A stretch of 64,000 nt of DNA from Arthrobacter sp. Y81 (GCF_002929335.1 NZ_PJIL01000002.1:321514-385513), one strand, 5' to 3'; numbered from the stretch's first letter, positions 33,743 to 43,526 are shown. Numbers and translations are program-made. Notes: generated from the sequence alone by a model not told the origin.

Positions 33743-36523
33743 TCATTTCCCGGGTGATCGGTTGACCCGAATCTCTGCATCGTCAGCGAGCCCGGCGGCC
33801 GCGGCCAACTCGTCACGTCCGGCGATGCCGAGCTTCAGATAGCACCGGTACAGGTGGCCCTCCACCGTGCGAACGGAGATCTGCAGCTTGTCCGCGATCA
33901 TGCGGTCGCTGAGTCCGGTGGCTGCCAGTCCCACAATGTTCCGCTCACGCTTGGTCAGGATAGGTGCCACGGTTTCCGGCTGGGCCTCGCTGCCCGCATG
34001 GCCCAGCTCTTCGTTGCACCGGGCAATGCCGGCACGTGCCATGGCCGCCAGTTCCCGGTTCCGGCTGCGGTCCAACGACGCCAGGGCGGCCGAGTAGGCA
34101 TCGGACGCGAGTTGGAAGACAGAAGCCGCATAAAGGGCGTCCCCGGCTCGGAGGTGCTGTTCCGCGCTCCCGTCCGAAAGTGCGGAACAGTAGTCGGCCA
34201 GGGCGCCTGCCCAGGGGCCCTCTACTGCACCGGCGACGACAGCCAGCCGTTCCAGCCTGGTGGTGTCGCCAAGCGCCAGCGCCATGGCCAGGGCATTCAG
34301 TTCCAGGTAACGGGCGTCCTGTTGCGCAGCCTCCTCCGCACTCCTGTGCAGGGCCGCGATTCCGCTGCCGTCGCCGCGCAGGTGTTCGTCCCCGGCAGCC
34401 AGGAAATCGCGGGCAAAGGCCGTCACCAGGTGCATGCCGCGCTCGCCCCAGGCCTCGTAGTCCTTCCTCAGCCTGTCGGCCTCCGCGTTGCGGCCCTGAG
34501 TGGCCGCGACGTAATAGGCCATGGCGGCGCAAAGCCGGAACATCTGCTGGGGATCGCTGTCACGAAGGGCCTCGAGTCCCGTGGTCAGCAGCTCCAGGGC
34601 GTCGGCAAGTTTTCCTTCCCGGACTGCTATGTATCCCATCACGACATAGGCGGCACCACTGAAGGAAACCATGGCGGAACCGAACGACGTATCCGCGTAG
34701 CCCGCCAGGAGCTCCTGTGCCTCCGCCCAGTCCCCGGCGGCGAGGTCGCAGGCGACGAGCCGGACCACGATGAACTCGGGGAGGAAGAAGATGTCGTTAT
34801 CGGGAGGCTGGGCCTGGCCGAAAGCATCCATGGCGAGCTGGCGCCCCTGCAGCGGGTACCCCAGCGCGCACAGCCGCTCGGCCTGCAGGGCCAGCGCCAT
34901 TGACCTGGTGAGGGCGCCGTCGGGTTCGGCCGCCGAAACGCCGGCTTCCAGGAGTTCCTCCAGCATGGGGCCCATCTGCCGGTAGTCGCCCAACAGTGAA
35001 TACGCCATCAGTTCCACCAGGGTTGCCCGGCGCGCCGTAGCCGCGAGAATCCCCGGTGCGTCCGCGGGTTTGGCCGCGGCCTCTTCGTCGCCCCATTGAC
35101 GGAGCCTGCGGGCATCGTCCGCAATTTCCGAGGCAGGGTGCCCGAGCGCGGTCCGTGTGGCCGATCTCAGGAGGCTGTTGACGACCATGTGCGTGAGCCC
35201 GCTGCCGGCGTCCACATTGATGTTCAACAGGGCCGCGGCTTCGTCGTAGTGCCCGAGGTTGTAATGCGACCGGGCCATCACGGCCCGTGCAGTCTGCTGC
35301 AGTTCGGGGTCCCGGACGGCCCAGGCGATGCGAAGGGCCGTCTCACTTTGGAAGAGCTTGCAGGCAAGGACAGCGGCCCGGATGAGGAGCCGGCCGGGCA
35401 CTTCGGCGCCGCAGTCCAGGGACCAGGACACCATGCGGAGCAGTGACTCCGGCTTGTCCGCGGAGACCTCCATGCGGGACACGAGCTCCCGGTGCAGCTG
35501 GAGGCTGCGGGCCGCGGGAACGATCCTGCGCAGCACTTCTCCGTAGACCGGGCTGACCAGCCGAAGAGTTGGTTCGCTGTCCACGGACTGGACCACCAGC
35601 CGCTGGTCCAGCAGTTCCTTGACCGCCGGTTCACCCGCGATTTCGCCGACAAGGGTCCTGTCCACCGGTTCCGCGAGGGCGATGAGGTTCAGGGCCTCCC
35701 GGCCGACAGCCGAGATGCGCATGAGCTGGACCTTGACGACGGCGGTGAGTTCCAGGGTGCGGACACGCGAGGAACCGGCGTTGAGCCAGACCCCGTTCCG
35801 CTGGATCAGGTCGCCGGAACGCTGGGCTTCACGGACCAGGGTCTTGAGCAGCAGCGTGTTCCCGCCGGCCTCCTGCCAGAATTCACGCGACGTGGTGTTG
35901 AGGACTTTGCCGCCGAGCAGCGCCTCGCAGAGCTGGTGCCCCTGGTCCAGGGTCAGCGGGGCAATATCGAACCGCTCGGCAGTGCCGTCGTGCCAGAGCC
36001 GCAGCAAGGGCTGGGGTATGCCGGGCCTCGGGATGCAGGTGGCCACGAGCTTGGCCCAGCCTGCCTGGACCAGTTCGGAGATCATCTCGGCCGTGGCGGT
36101 ATCGAGATCGTGGGCATCATCAACCAGCAGCAAGGCGGGTCCGGGATTCTTCCTGGCACCTTCGAGGTACGCCCACAGTGCCCGCAGCACGGCCACCTTT
36201 GACGTGACATCCTCAACGGAGAGATCAGACAGGTACGGGGACAGCGCCCCATAGGGAACGGGTGCCAGTGAGGGGCTCCCGTGGACGGTCATGATTGCCG
36301 TCCGGCCGTTTCCTCCGTTGTTCAATTGCCCCAGCAGCGAGGACGCTCCCAGCCCGGCGTCGCCAACGACGAAAACAGCCCAGCAGTCATCCGAGGCAAG
36401 GGCGTCCTGCACTGATGACAGCATGTCCCCCCGGTCTATCCAAGGCTCACCAGCATTCTGACGCTGGGTCCCGGCGCGCGGCCGCGCCGAAGCCTTCCCA
36501 TCAGACTTGAGCGGATCCTTCAA
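33743..36523 (-). CDS. Large LuxR-type regulator with degenerate P-loop
   Basis: About 926 residues in the LAL plan, with GerE domain LTKRERNIVGLAATGLSDRM and RTVEGHLYRCYLKLGIAGRD at the C-terminus. The P-loop reads GDAGLGASS (54-62): alanine replaces the nucleotide-binding lysine, while Walker B PALLLVDDAHDLD is kept. ATP hydrolysis is therefore doubtful. TTG 36523 is chosen as start because GAGGAG lies five bases before it; it overlaps the upstream regulator by 23 bases, implying coupled translation. A GTG at 36529 and an internal ATG are alternatives. It could act as a partner of the intact regulator encoded just upstream; that is inference. Confidence 0.82.
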   Translation of the reverse strand: MKDPLKSDGKASARPRAGTQRQNAGEPWIDRGDMLSSVQDALASDDCWAVFVVGDAGLGASSLLGQLNNGGNGRTAIMTVHGSPSLAPVPYGALSPYLSDLSVEDVTSKVAVLRALWAYLEGARKNPGPALLLVDDAHDLDTATAEMISELVQAGWAKLVATCIPRPGIPQPLLRLWHDGTAERFDIAPLTLDQGHQLCEALLGGKVLNTTSREFWQEAGGNTLLLKTLVREAQRSGDLIQRNGVWLNAGSSRVRTLELTAVVKVQLMRISAVGREALNLIALAEPVDRTLVGEIAGEPAVKELLDQRLVVQSVDSEPTLRLVSPVYGEVLRRIVPAARSLQLHRELVSRMEVSADKPESLLRMVSWSLDCGAEVPGRLLIRAAVLACKLFQSETALRIAWAVRDPELQQTARAVMARSHYNLGHYDEAAALLNINVDAGSGLTHMVVNSLLRSATRTALGHPASEIADDARRLRQWGDEEAAAKPADAPGILAATARRATLVELMAYSLLGDYRQMGPMLEELLEAGVSAAEPDGALTRSMALALQAERLCALGYPLQGRQLAMDAFGQAQPPDNDIFFLPEFIVVRLVACDLAAGDWAEAQELLAGYADTSFGSAMVSFSGAAYVVMGYIAVREGKLADALELLTTGLEALRDSDPQQMFRLCAAMAYYVAATQGRNAEADRLRKDYEAWGERGMHLVTAFARDFLAAGDEHLRGDGSGIAALHRSAEEAAQQDARYLELNALAMALALGDTTRLERLAVVAGAVEGPWAGALADYCSALSDGSAEQHLRAGDALYAASVFQLASDAYSAALASLDRSRNRELAAMARAGIARCNEELGHAGSEAQPETVAPILTKRERNIVGLAATGLSDRMIADKLQISVRTVEGHLYRCYLKLGIAGRDELAAAAGLADDAEIRVNRSPGK

Positions 36524-39233
36524 GCTCACTCCTCGATGAAATCCCCATTTTCGTGAAGATTTGGTAGAGATGGCCTTCCACAGTTCGTATGGAAAGCTGC
36601 AGCCGGTTGGCAACCTCCTTGTTGCTCAACCCCTGACTGGCCATCCTGGCAACCTGCCGTTCCCTTTCGGTCAATTCCGGTCCTACCGTATGCGGCATCA
36701 GCGGCAGCACCGGCAGGGTCTCCACGAGCCGGTCCAGACGATGCTGGGCCGACCGGGCGGACTGGGAATCTCCCTTTTCCCTGGCAATGTCCAGCGCCAG
36801 CACCACGCACCGCGACTCCACCGCGTCGAGGTGGAGCTCCTGGGCAAGGGACGCCGCCTGAAGCAGGACCTTGGAGTCCTTCTTTCTGCTCCCCTCCCCG
36901 ACCAGACGGTTGACGCTGGCCATTTTTCCTTGCCGGCGGGAGGAAATTTCGATCAACAGGGCCAGTTCTTCCTCCGTTCCATGCACGGTAGCACCGAACA
37001 GGCTGATGGAGGCAGTGGTTGTCCGCCCTTTGGAAATGTCTTCGTGGGCCGACTCGATCAGCTTCTGCTTGGCTCCCGGATCCTTGAGCCACCGCCTGGC
37101 CATCCGGACGCAGAAGTCGGTCATCCACGAAGTAAACCAGGCGACGTGCTGCTCCTCCTGCGCGGCCAGGTCCAGGAAATTGCGTGACTCCTGGACGTCA
37201 CCGGCCTGGGCATAGGCGAAGGCAAGTGCCGAGCAGGCCAGGGACGGCCCGTAGTAGCTCCGCCTGATTTCCAGCTGCGCCTGTGCACCAAGCAGCGTGT
37301 CAATGGCGAGGTCGGCCCTTCCCGCGTAGGTGTAGGCCACACCGAGTGCGAGTTCGGCGGCTCCGCCGAGGTACTGCATGATTTTCGGCTTCTGGTCCAG
37401 GGCCTCGGTGAGTATCCTGACGCAGTCCTCCCATTGGCCGCTGCAAAGGAGTGCGGCGAACAGGCCTTCCGCCCGCCAGCTCAGCATGCCGGGCACTACG
37501 TTGGACTGCTCCGTCCTTTGCTGGATCTCGGCAGCCAGGGCCATTGCGTCCGCTTCCCTGCCCAGGACCGCCCAGGCCATGGTCAGCAGGCAGGCGCAGT
37601 TCAGGACATACAGCGGGTCGCCGTCTTCTTTGTAGGCCCGTTCCAGGTCTTCGGCAACAGCCTCGTAGTCCCCCTGGTGGACCATCTGTTCGAATTCGGC
37701 GAGCCTGATCAGCTCATGGGCTCGTGCAAAGTCGGCTGCTGTCTCATTGCCGATTGATGCCCTCTCCCGACGGGCCAGTTCGTGCCGTGCTGCGGACAGG
37801 ATGCCGCCGATCCGGCTGTATCCGCCGTGGACCCAGAGCAGCGAACTGCAGAAATCCAGGATGTAGTTCGCGTAGGCGGCGGCCGGAAGCCCGGAAAGCT
37901 GTTCGGGGGTGACTTCCTCCAGGACGGCCACGGCGGATTCGTGCTCTGCCAGTGTCATGTAGGCGGCCGCCCGCTGCTGGGCTGCCTCGGCCCAGTGCGG
38001 GTCTTCAACGCGGATCTGGGCCAGGGCCTCCAGGGCGAACATCGGGTCGAAAAGCCGGTTTGCCGCCACAGCCGCGGCCAGCGCAAAGGCCGGCTCCACG
38101 GGTTCGCCGCAATCGAGCGTCCAGGCCACGTAGCCGAGGAGTTCTTCGACGTCCATCTCCGCCGGGGTGGCTCCCACAACCCTCGCCACCAGCTGGTGCA
38201 GTTCCTTGCGCCGTGGAAGGTCCATCCAGCCCCGGATGACTTCGCCGACGTAGTCGTCCTTCAGGCTGACCCAGCGCCGCCCCGTCTCGCCGACCTGCAG
38301 GTAGCCGGCCTTTTCCAGATCCGCGACGACGGCGGGATCCAGGACGTCCAGGAGGACAAACAACGGCACGCGTCGGATCAGGGCAAGCCACTCCAGCCCC
38401 TCCCTGACCTTTGGCGACTCCCTTGCCAGCCTCGACCTGACGAGATCCACCAGGGCGTCGGCTTCGGCAAGGTTGATTTCCCCCCTGAGCGCCCAGACTT
38501 TTCCAGCCAGGTGGAGGTTGCCCGAACGCAATTGTTCAATAACGATGGCCTGCAGCACCAGTGGATTTCCGCCGCTCGCCGCATAGAGCGAGCTGGCGGC
38601 TGTGGCGGTCACGGGGCGCCCCAAAACTCCGGCAAGCAATTTGCTCACTTCCGGACGGGAGAAAACCTCGAGCCGCACTTCCTCCAGTGAATTGTTGCGG
38701 AGGAGCCGGATCAGGTCTTCGGGCATGTCCGTGACATTCCGGACGGTGACGATGAGCTTTGCGGCGCCGCTCAGGATGAGGTGCATAAGGGCGGCAGTGC
38801 TCATGCTGTCGATCGCCGGCAGGTCCTCCAGCACGACGAGGACGGGTCGTCCGGCGGCATCCTCGCGGATTAGCCGGGAAATGCCGTGGACAATTCCACC
38901 CGGTGACTCGAGCGCGTGGCCGGGCAGCCTGGCCACCAGAAACGCCAACTGGCCGAAAGGAATGGCAGGATCAGTCGACGTCCCGTGCAGGTGGATGACG
39001 TGCGTCTTTCCCGCCAGTTTGGCTTCGACCGCCCGCGTGAAGGTGGATTTTCCGACGCCTTGGGCGCCGACCACGACGACGCCGTGAAGGTCGCTTTCCT
39101 CGAGGATGGAAACAACGGTTGCCTGGACATCCTGCCGCACCAGGGACGACCACTTACGACGCTCTGAGGCACCCATGCCCCGGCGTTCAGTCTCCAGCAG
39201 CCCCCCATGTTCAGAGCCGTGTGATGCAAGCAC
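36501..39233 (-). CDS. Large LuxR-type ATPase regulator (LAL-like)
   Basis: A 910-residue regulator: P-loop GAQGVGKS (56-63), Walker B PVLVVLEDLPAID, helical middle, GerE domain LTERERQVARMASQGLSNKE and RTVEGHLYQIFTKMGISSR. It is the first gene of the second regulator pair. Start is GTG 39233; ATG 39176 is an alternative that keeps all domains. Neither has a strong ribosome site. The upstream region is unusually A+T-rich. The regulator pair probably arose by tandem duplication together with the pair at 28040-33465. Confidence 0.86.
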   Translation of the reverse strand: MLASHGSEHGGLLETERRGMGASERRKWSSLVRQDVQATVVSILEESDLHGVVVVGAQGVGKSTFTRAVEAKLAGKTHVIHLHGTSTDPAIPFGQLAFLVARLPGHALESPGGIVHGISRLIREDAAGRPVLVVLEDLPAIDSMSTAALMHLILSGAAKLIVTVRNVTDMPEDLIRLLRNNSLEEVRLEVFSRPEVSKLLAGVLGRPVTATAASSLYAASGGNPLVLQAIVIEQLRSGNLHLAGKVWALRGEINLAEADALVDLVRSRLARESPKVREGLEWLALIRRVPLFVLLDVLDPAVVADLEKAGYLQVGETGRRWVSLKDDYVGEVIRGWMDLPRRKELHQLVARVVGATPAEMDVEELLGYVAWTLDCGEPVEPAFALAAAVAANRLFDPMFALEALAQIRVEDPHWAEAAQQRAAAYMTLAEHESAVAVLEEVTPEQLSGLPAAAYANYILDFCSSLLWVHGGYSRIGGILSAARHELARRERASIGNETAADFARAHELIRLAEFEQMVHQGDYEAVAEDLERAYKEDGDPLYVLNCACLLTMAWAVLGREADAMALAAEIQQRTEQSNVVPGMLSWRAEGLFAALLCSGQWEDCVRILTEALDQKPKIMQYLGGAAELALGVAYTYAGRADLAIDTLLGAQAQLEIRRSYYGPSLACSALAFAYAQAGDVQESRNFLDLAAQEEQHVAWFTSWMTDFCVRMARRWLKDPGAKQKLIESAHEDISKGRTTTASISLFGATVHGTEEELALLIEISSRRQGKMASVNRLVGEGSRKKDSKVLLQAASLAQELHLDAVESRCVVLALDIAREKGDSQSARSAQHRLDRLVETLPVLPLMPHTVGPELTERERQVARMASQGLSNKEVANRLQLSIRTVEGHLYQIFTKMGISSRSELEGSAQV

Positions 39234-39468
39234 GATCGATCACGCTACCTTCGTGGCTCCAGCTGATGCGACTTGGCTGAGCCGTCGGGTTTTTAGTTTT
39301 CCGATGCCGCCAAACCAGGCAACAAGACCTTGAATGTGAAAATTACCATAGCAGATATGACTAAACAATTAGGCGACTTAATTGACTTGGTTAACCAATT
39401 GCCAGGTACTAACCGGAGCGTGTCCCCACCCGCACATTACCGCCATTAGGGCCGGGTGCATGGGAAAG
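39234..39468. promoter_or_regulatory. A+T-rich promoter region of the regulator pair
   Basis: About 39320-39420 is far richer in A+T than the rest of the window and contains the perfect palindrome TTGGTTAACCAA (39387-39398). It lies between the regulator start and the pth stop, both genes reading leftwards. This is the boundary between accessory and core segments. Confidence 0.45.
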
Positions 39469-40053
39469 TTACTGAACTGCAGTGTGAAATTTCTGCTGTG
39501 CGGCCGGCAGCCCGTCCCTGACCACGGTCTCCACCGCATCCGCGGCGTCATCCAGGAGGAACGGGAGCTCCTTTTTCTCGGCGGCGGCGAAGTCCTTGAG
39601 GACGTAGTCTGCAGTGTCCATCCTGCCCGGCGGGCGTCCCACCCCGACGCGAACCCGCAGGTAGTCCTTGGTGGCCAGGGCCTTCGAAATGTCGCGCAGG
39701 CCGTTGTGTCCGCCTTCGCCCCCGCCGACTTTCAGCTTGACAGTATTAAAGGGAATGTCGATCTCGTCGTGGACCGCCACCACGTGCTCCGGATCGATGT
39801 CGTAAAACTTCGCCAGCGCGGACACGGGACCGCCGGAGACATTCATGTAGCTCATCGGCTTGGCCAGCACCACGCGGGGTCCGCCGATGCCGAGCCGGCC
39901 CTCCAGCACGTGGGCGCGCGCCTTGTGCACTTTGAAGCTGCCCCCTACCCGGCGCGCCAGTTCGTCCAGCACCATCTGGCCGACGTTGTGCCGGTTGTTG
40001 CTGTATTCGGTGCCGGGGTTGCCAAGGCCTACGATCAGCCAGGTGTCAGTCAT
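39469..40053 (-). CDS. pth: Peptidyl-tRNA hydrolase
   Basis: A 194-residue enzyme that frees tRNA from stalled peptidyl-tRNA. Family residues are present: Asn12 in GLGNPG, catalytic His22 in NNRHNVG, Asn71 in MSYMNVSG and Asp96 in VHDEIDIP, plus GGGEGGHNGLRDI. Length is usual. It follows rplY in the same direction after 155 bp containing a hairpin, the usual actinobacterial rplY-pth arrangement. Confidence 0.97.
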   Translation of the reverse strand: MTDTWLIVGLGNPGTEYSNNRHNVGQMVLDELARRVGGSFKVHKARAHVLEGRLGIGGPRVVLAKPMSYMNVSGGPVSALAKFYDIDPEHVVAVHDEIDIPFNTVKLKVGGGEGGHNGLRDISKALATKDYLRVRVGVGRPPGRMDTADYVLKDFAAAEKKELPFLLDDAADAVETVVRDGLPAAQQKFHTAVQ

Positions 40054-40162
40054 GCGTCAATCCTAGAGTGGTCCGGGTCCGGCCGCTAAGGCAGTGCGCC
40101 GGTTGTGCCGGGCGTGCCCCATTGCGGCTGAGGGTTGGTGCTGGAGGGCTTTTAACACGGCA

Positions 40163-40191
40163 GTGGCCGGGCCCGCCAGGGACCCGGCCAC
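40163..40191 (-). terminator. Hairpin between rplY and pth
   Basis: Perfect 9-bp GC-rich stem (40163-40171 with 40183-40191), 11-base loop, shortly after the rplY stop. T-run is weak, so read-through into pth is possible. Confidence 0.55.
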
Positions 40192-40208
40192 CGGAGAATT
40201 CCTCGGGA

Positions 40209-40802
40209 CTACTCGGCGGCCGAGGATCCTTCCGTGGTGTCGGCCGAAGCCTCTTCTTCAGAGACCTCAGTGGCCTCGGAGATGTGAACGACAAGAGCCT
40301 CTGCGTCGGCCAGCAGGACGGAGCCCTTCGGCAGGACCAGGTCGGAGGCGTGGATGTGCTCGCCGGCGGCGCGGCCTTCGATGCTGACCTCGACGGCGGT
40401 GGGCAGGTGCGTTGCCTCGGCTTCGAGGGAGACGACCGTCATTTCCTGGTTGTAGACGTTGCCCGGGGCAAGCTCGCCGGTCAGGTGGACGGGAACGTCC
40501 ACGGTAACCTTCTCGCCGGTGCGGACGGTCAGGAGGTCAATGTGCTCGATGATCTGCTTGATCGGGTTGCGCTGGATGTCCTTGACCAGCGCGAGGTGCT
40601 TCTCGCCGTTGATGTCCAGGGTGAGCAGGGCGTTGGCAGCGCGGACGGCCAGCGTGGTGGCCTTGGCCGGCAGGGTGATGTGGATCGGCTCTGCGCCGTG
40701 GCCGTAGATGACAGCCGGAATGAGGTTGGACATCCGTGCGCGGCGGGCGAAGCCCTTGCCGAATTCGGTGCGTACTTCTGCTGCAAGCTTCTGCTCAGAC
40801 AT
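40209..40802 (-). CDS. rplY: 50S ribosomal protein L25 (Ctc form)
   Basis: A 197-residue long-form L25/Ctc protein that binds 5S rRNA. N-terminal L25 domain (EVRTEFGKGFARRAR, PAVIYGHG) is followed by the C-terminal beta domain (VDVPVHLTGE) and an acidic tail rich in Glu/Ser/Ala. It sits between prs and pth as is common in Gram-positive bacteria. Ctc is stress-induced in Bacillus; no stress promoter can be recognised here. Confidence 0.96.
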   Translation of the reverse strand: MSEQKLAAEVRTEFGKGFARRARMSNLIPAVIYGHGAEPIHITLPAKATTLAVRAANALLTLDINGEKHLALVKDIQRNPIKQIIEHIDLLTVRTGEKVTVDVPVHLTGELAPGNVYNQEMTVVSLEAEATHLPTAVEVSIEGRAAGEHIHASDLVLPKGSVLLADAEALVVHISEATEVSEEEASADTTEGSSAAE

Positions 40803-40965
40803 GTAAATCTCCTTGAAATCTAAACGGTGTTCAGCAAGGGCGGAGGTCTGTTTGCGACCTTCAACGCCGGGCGGCCCGTGGCCGGCCCTTCAAGAAGGGA
40901 GATTCAGACCCAGTCGATAACGGAGACTGCTCTCCCTCGCCAAGGTATCGTGGACCAGCTTACCA

Positions 40966-41000
40966 GCGTCGGGCCCGGTTACTGAAAACGGGCCCGACGC
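40966..41000 (-). terminator. Hairpin after prs
   Basis: Perfect 12-bp stem (40966-40977 with 40989-41000), 11-base loop, 22 bases past the prs stop. No clear T-run. Confidence 0.65.
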
Positions 41001-41022
41001 CGGATGGGGCCGGGTACCGGGG

Positions 41023-42003
41023 TCAGGCGTTGCCGTCGAAAAGGCTGGTGACGGATCCGTCGTCGAACACTTCACGGATGGCGCGGGCAATCAGCGGAGC
41101 GATGGACAGCACAGTCAGTTGCGGGAAGCGCTTGTCGGCCGGGATGGGCAGCGTGTCGGTGACCACCACTTCGCGGGCGCCCGACTCGGACAGCCGGCGG
41201 GCCGCCGGATCGGAGAAGACGGCGTGGGTCGCCGCAATGATGACATCCTTGGCGCCGGCGTTCTTGAGCACCTGGACGGCCCCGGAAATGGTTCCGCCGG
41301 TATCGATCATGTCGTCGATCAGGACGCAGGTGCGGCCTTCGATCTGGCCCACGACGGTCTTGGACACGGCCTGGTTCGGAACCGTGAGGTCGCGGCTCTT
41401 GTGGACGAACGCCAGCGGGGCACCGCCGAGGCGCTCAGCCCACTGTTCAGCCACTCGGACGCGGCCGGTGTCCGGTGAGACAACGGTGATGTTGTCCGCT
41501 GCGACGCGCGTGCGGATGTAGTCAGCCAGCAGCGGGATGGCCATCAGGTGGTCCACCGGGCCGTCGAAGAATCCCTGGATCTGCGAGGTGTGCAGGTCAA
41601 CGCTCATGATGCGGTCGGCGCCGGCAGTCTTGTACAGGTCGGCCACCAGGCGGGCGGAAATCGGCTCGCGGCCGCGACCCTTTTTGTCCTGGCGGGAGTA
41701 AGGGTAGAAGGGCGAGACCACGGTGATGCGCTTGGCGGATGCCCGCTTCAGCGAATCAATCATGATCAGCTGCTCCATGAGGTGGTTGTTCAGCGGTGCC
41801 GGGTGTGCCTGGATGACGAAGGCATCGGTGCCGCGGACGCTCTCCCCGGCACGCACGTAGATTTCCCCGTTGGCAAAATCGTAGGCATCCACCGGCAGCA
41901 GTTCCGTGCCCAGCTCCTTGGCGATCTCCCGTGCAAGCTCGGGGTGTGCCCGCCCAGCGGCGAGAACCAGTTTCTTCTCGCCGCGTGCCGTAATTTCGGT
42001 CAT
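41023..42003 (-). CDS. prs: Ribose-phosphate pyrophosphokinase
   Basis: A 326-residue PRPP synthetase making 5-phosphoribosyl diphosphate from ribose 5-phosphate and ATP for nucleotide, histidine and tryptophan synthesis. Visible are the ATP/metal region (SVDLHTSQIQGFFDGPVDHL), the catalytic flexible loop (SPDTGRVRVAE) and the PRPP loop (LIDDMIDTGGT). ATG 42003 overlaps the glmU stop as ATGA, so glmU and prs are translationally coupled. Confidence 0.97.
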   Translation of the reverse strand: MTEITARGEKKLVLAAGRAHPELAREIAKELGTELLPVDAYDFANGEIYVRAGESVRGTDAFVIQAHPAPLNNHLMEQLIMIDSLKRASAKRITVVSPFYPYSRQDKKGRGREPISARLVADLYKTAGADRIMSVDLHTSQIQGFFDGPVDHLMAIPLLADYIRTRVAADNITVVSPDTGRVRVAEQWAERLGGAPLAFVHKSRDLTVPNQAVSKTVVGQIEGRTCVLIDDMIDTGGTISGAVQVLKNAGAKDVIIAATHAVFSDPAARRLSESGAREVVVTDTLPIPADKRFPQLTVLSIAPLIARAIREVFDDGSVTSLFDGNA

Positions 42004-43526
42004 GATTGCTTGCCCTCTTCTGTAGGTGCCGGGGTGCTTGAGGAATCCAGGGGCGGCTGTGCCGCGGCTGTTTCGCTGACCGGCGCCGTTGCCCCCGCGG
42101 CTTCGGCCAGTACTGCTGAGATGGAGCCGGGCCGGTGCGAGATGACCCATCCTTCGGCGTTCCGCTGCTTGGCCACCGAGATGGCCAGTGCGCCTGCGGG
42201 AACGTCCTGGCGGATCACTGCGCCGGCGCCGCTGTACGCGCCGTCGCCCACCTGGACCGGAGCGACGAAGACGGTGTTGGAACCCGTGCGCACGCCCGAG
42301 CCGATCACGGTGCGGTGCTTGTTCTCGCCGTCGTAATTGGCAGTGATGTTGCCGCAGCCGATGTTGGTGTCCTCGCCGATCTCGGCGTCACCGGCGTATC
42401 CGAGGTGCGACAGCTTGGAGCCGCGGCCGATCGTGACGTTTTTCGTCTCGTAGAAGGCGCCGATCTTGCCGGTCTCCCCCAGCACCGTGCCGGGGCGGAG
42501 GTAGGTAAACGGCCCGACGCTGGCGTTCGCGCCGATCGTGGAACCGGAACCGTGCGTCCGGGTCACTTTGGCGCCTTCGCCGACGGTGACGTCCGTCAGG
42601 GTCGTATCAGGGCCGACGACGGCGTTCCTCGCCACTGTCGTGGCGCCGTGCAGCTGGGTGTTGGGCAGGATGCGGACGTCCTCTGCCAGCGTCACCGTGG
42701 CGTCGATCCAGGTGGTGGCGGGGTCCACGACCGTGACGCCGGCCCGCATCCAGGCTTCGACGGTGCGGCGGTTGTGTTCGGCGCCCAGCGCCGAAAGCTG
42801 CACGCGGTCGTTTGCGCCCTCGACCTGCCAGCGGTCGTTGGTGACAACCGCTGCAACCCGTCCGCCGGCCGAGCGTGCCAGCCCAAGAACGTCGGTGAGG
42901 TACATCTCGCCCTGCGCGTTGTCCGTGGTGACCTGGACCAGGGCGTCGCGGAGCACGGCGGCGTCAAAAGCGTAGATCCCCGAATTGATCTCGCGGATTT
43001 CGCGTTCCTCGTCGGACGCGTCCTTGTGCTCCCGGATGCCCGTGACGGTGCCGTCTGCCGCGCGCAGGATCCGGCCGTAGCCGGCGGCGTTGTCCAGGAC
43101 CGCGGTCAGGACGGTGACTGCGTTGCGTTCGTGTTCGTGGATCAGCACCAGCTCGGCGAGCAGCTCCGCCGAAAGCAACGGCACGTCGCCGTACGTGACC
43201 ACAACGGTGCCTTCGAGCGGACCCCGGGCGTCGAGGGCTTCGAGCGCCGCCTGCACGGCGCGGCCGGTGCCGGGGACTTCATCCTGGTCGACGATCAGCG
43301 CTGCGGGGTCGAGCCCGGACACATGCGCGGCCACAAGGTCACGCTCGTGCCGGACCACAAGGGCAAGCTGCCGGGGGTCGATGGTGCGGGCTGCACGCAG
43401 GGCGTGGCCAACCAGCGACAGGCCGCCGATTTCGTGAAGGATCTTGGGGGTCCGGGACTTCATCCGGGTACCCGCACCTGCAGCTAGGACGATGACGGCG
43501 GCCGGGCCGGTTGTCTCGGGGCTCAC
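42000..43526 (-). CDS. glmU: Bifunctional GlcN-1-P acetyltransferase/UDP-GlcNAc pyrophosphorylase
   Basis: A 508-residue enzyme for the last two steps to UDP-GlcNAc. N-terminal uridyltransferase Rossmann fold with LAAGAGTRMKSRTPKIL; C-terminal left-handed beta-helix with hexapeptide repeats and acetyltransferase residues (YETKNVTIGRGSKLSHLGY, NIGCGNITANYDG). A ~45-residue Ala/Pro/Ser tail follows. UDP-GlcNAc feeds peptidoglycan and would also feed the amino-sugar polymer proposed for 14-27 kb. Confidence 0.97.
   Translation of the reverse strand: MSPETTGPAAVIVLAAGAGTRMKSRTPKILHEIGGLSLVGHALRAARTIDPRQLALVVRHERDLVAAHVSGLDPAALIVDQDEVPGTGRAVQAALEALDARGPLEGTVVVTYGDVPLLSAELLAELVLIHEHERNAVTVLTAVLDNAAGYGRILRAADGTVTGIREHKDASDEEREIREINSGIYAFDAAVLRDALVQVTTDNAQGEMYLTDVLGLARSAGGRVAAVVTNDRWQVEGANDRVQLSALGAEHNRRTVEAWMRAGVTVVDPATTWIDATVTLAEDVRILPNTQLHGATTVARNAVVGPDTTLTDVTVGEGAKVTRTHGSGSTIGANASVGPFTYLRPGTVLGETGKIGAFYETKNVTIGRGSKLSHLGYAGDAEIGEDTNIGCGNITANYDGENKHRTVIGSGVRTGSNTVFVAPVQVGDGAYSGAGAVIRQDVPAGALAISVAKQRNAEGWVISHRPGSISAVLAEAAGATAPVSETAAAQPPLDSSSTPAPTEEGKQS

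Noticed and set aside
40207..40215. GACTACTCG sequences at the rplY and ABC-F stop codons as further regulatory half-sites.
   Set aside because: They come from GAG-TAG stop contexts at gene ends in the core region and have no partner half.
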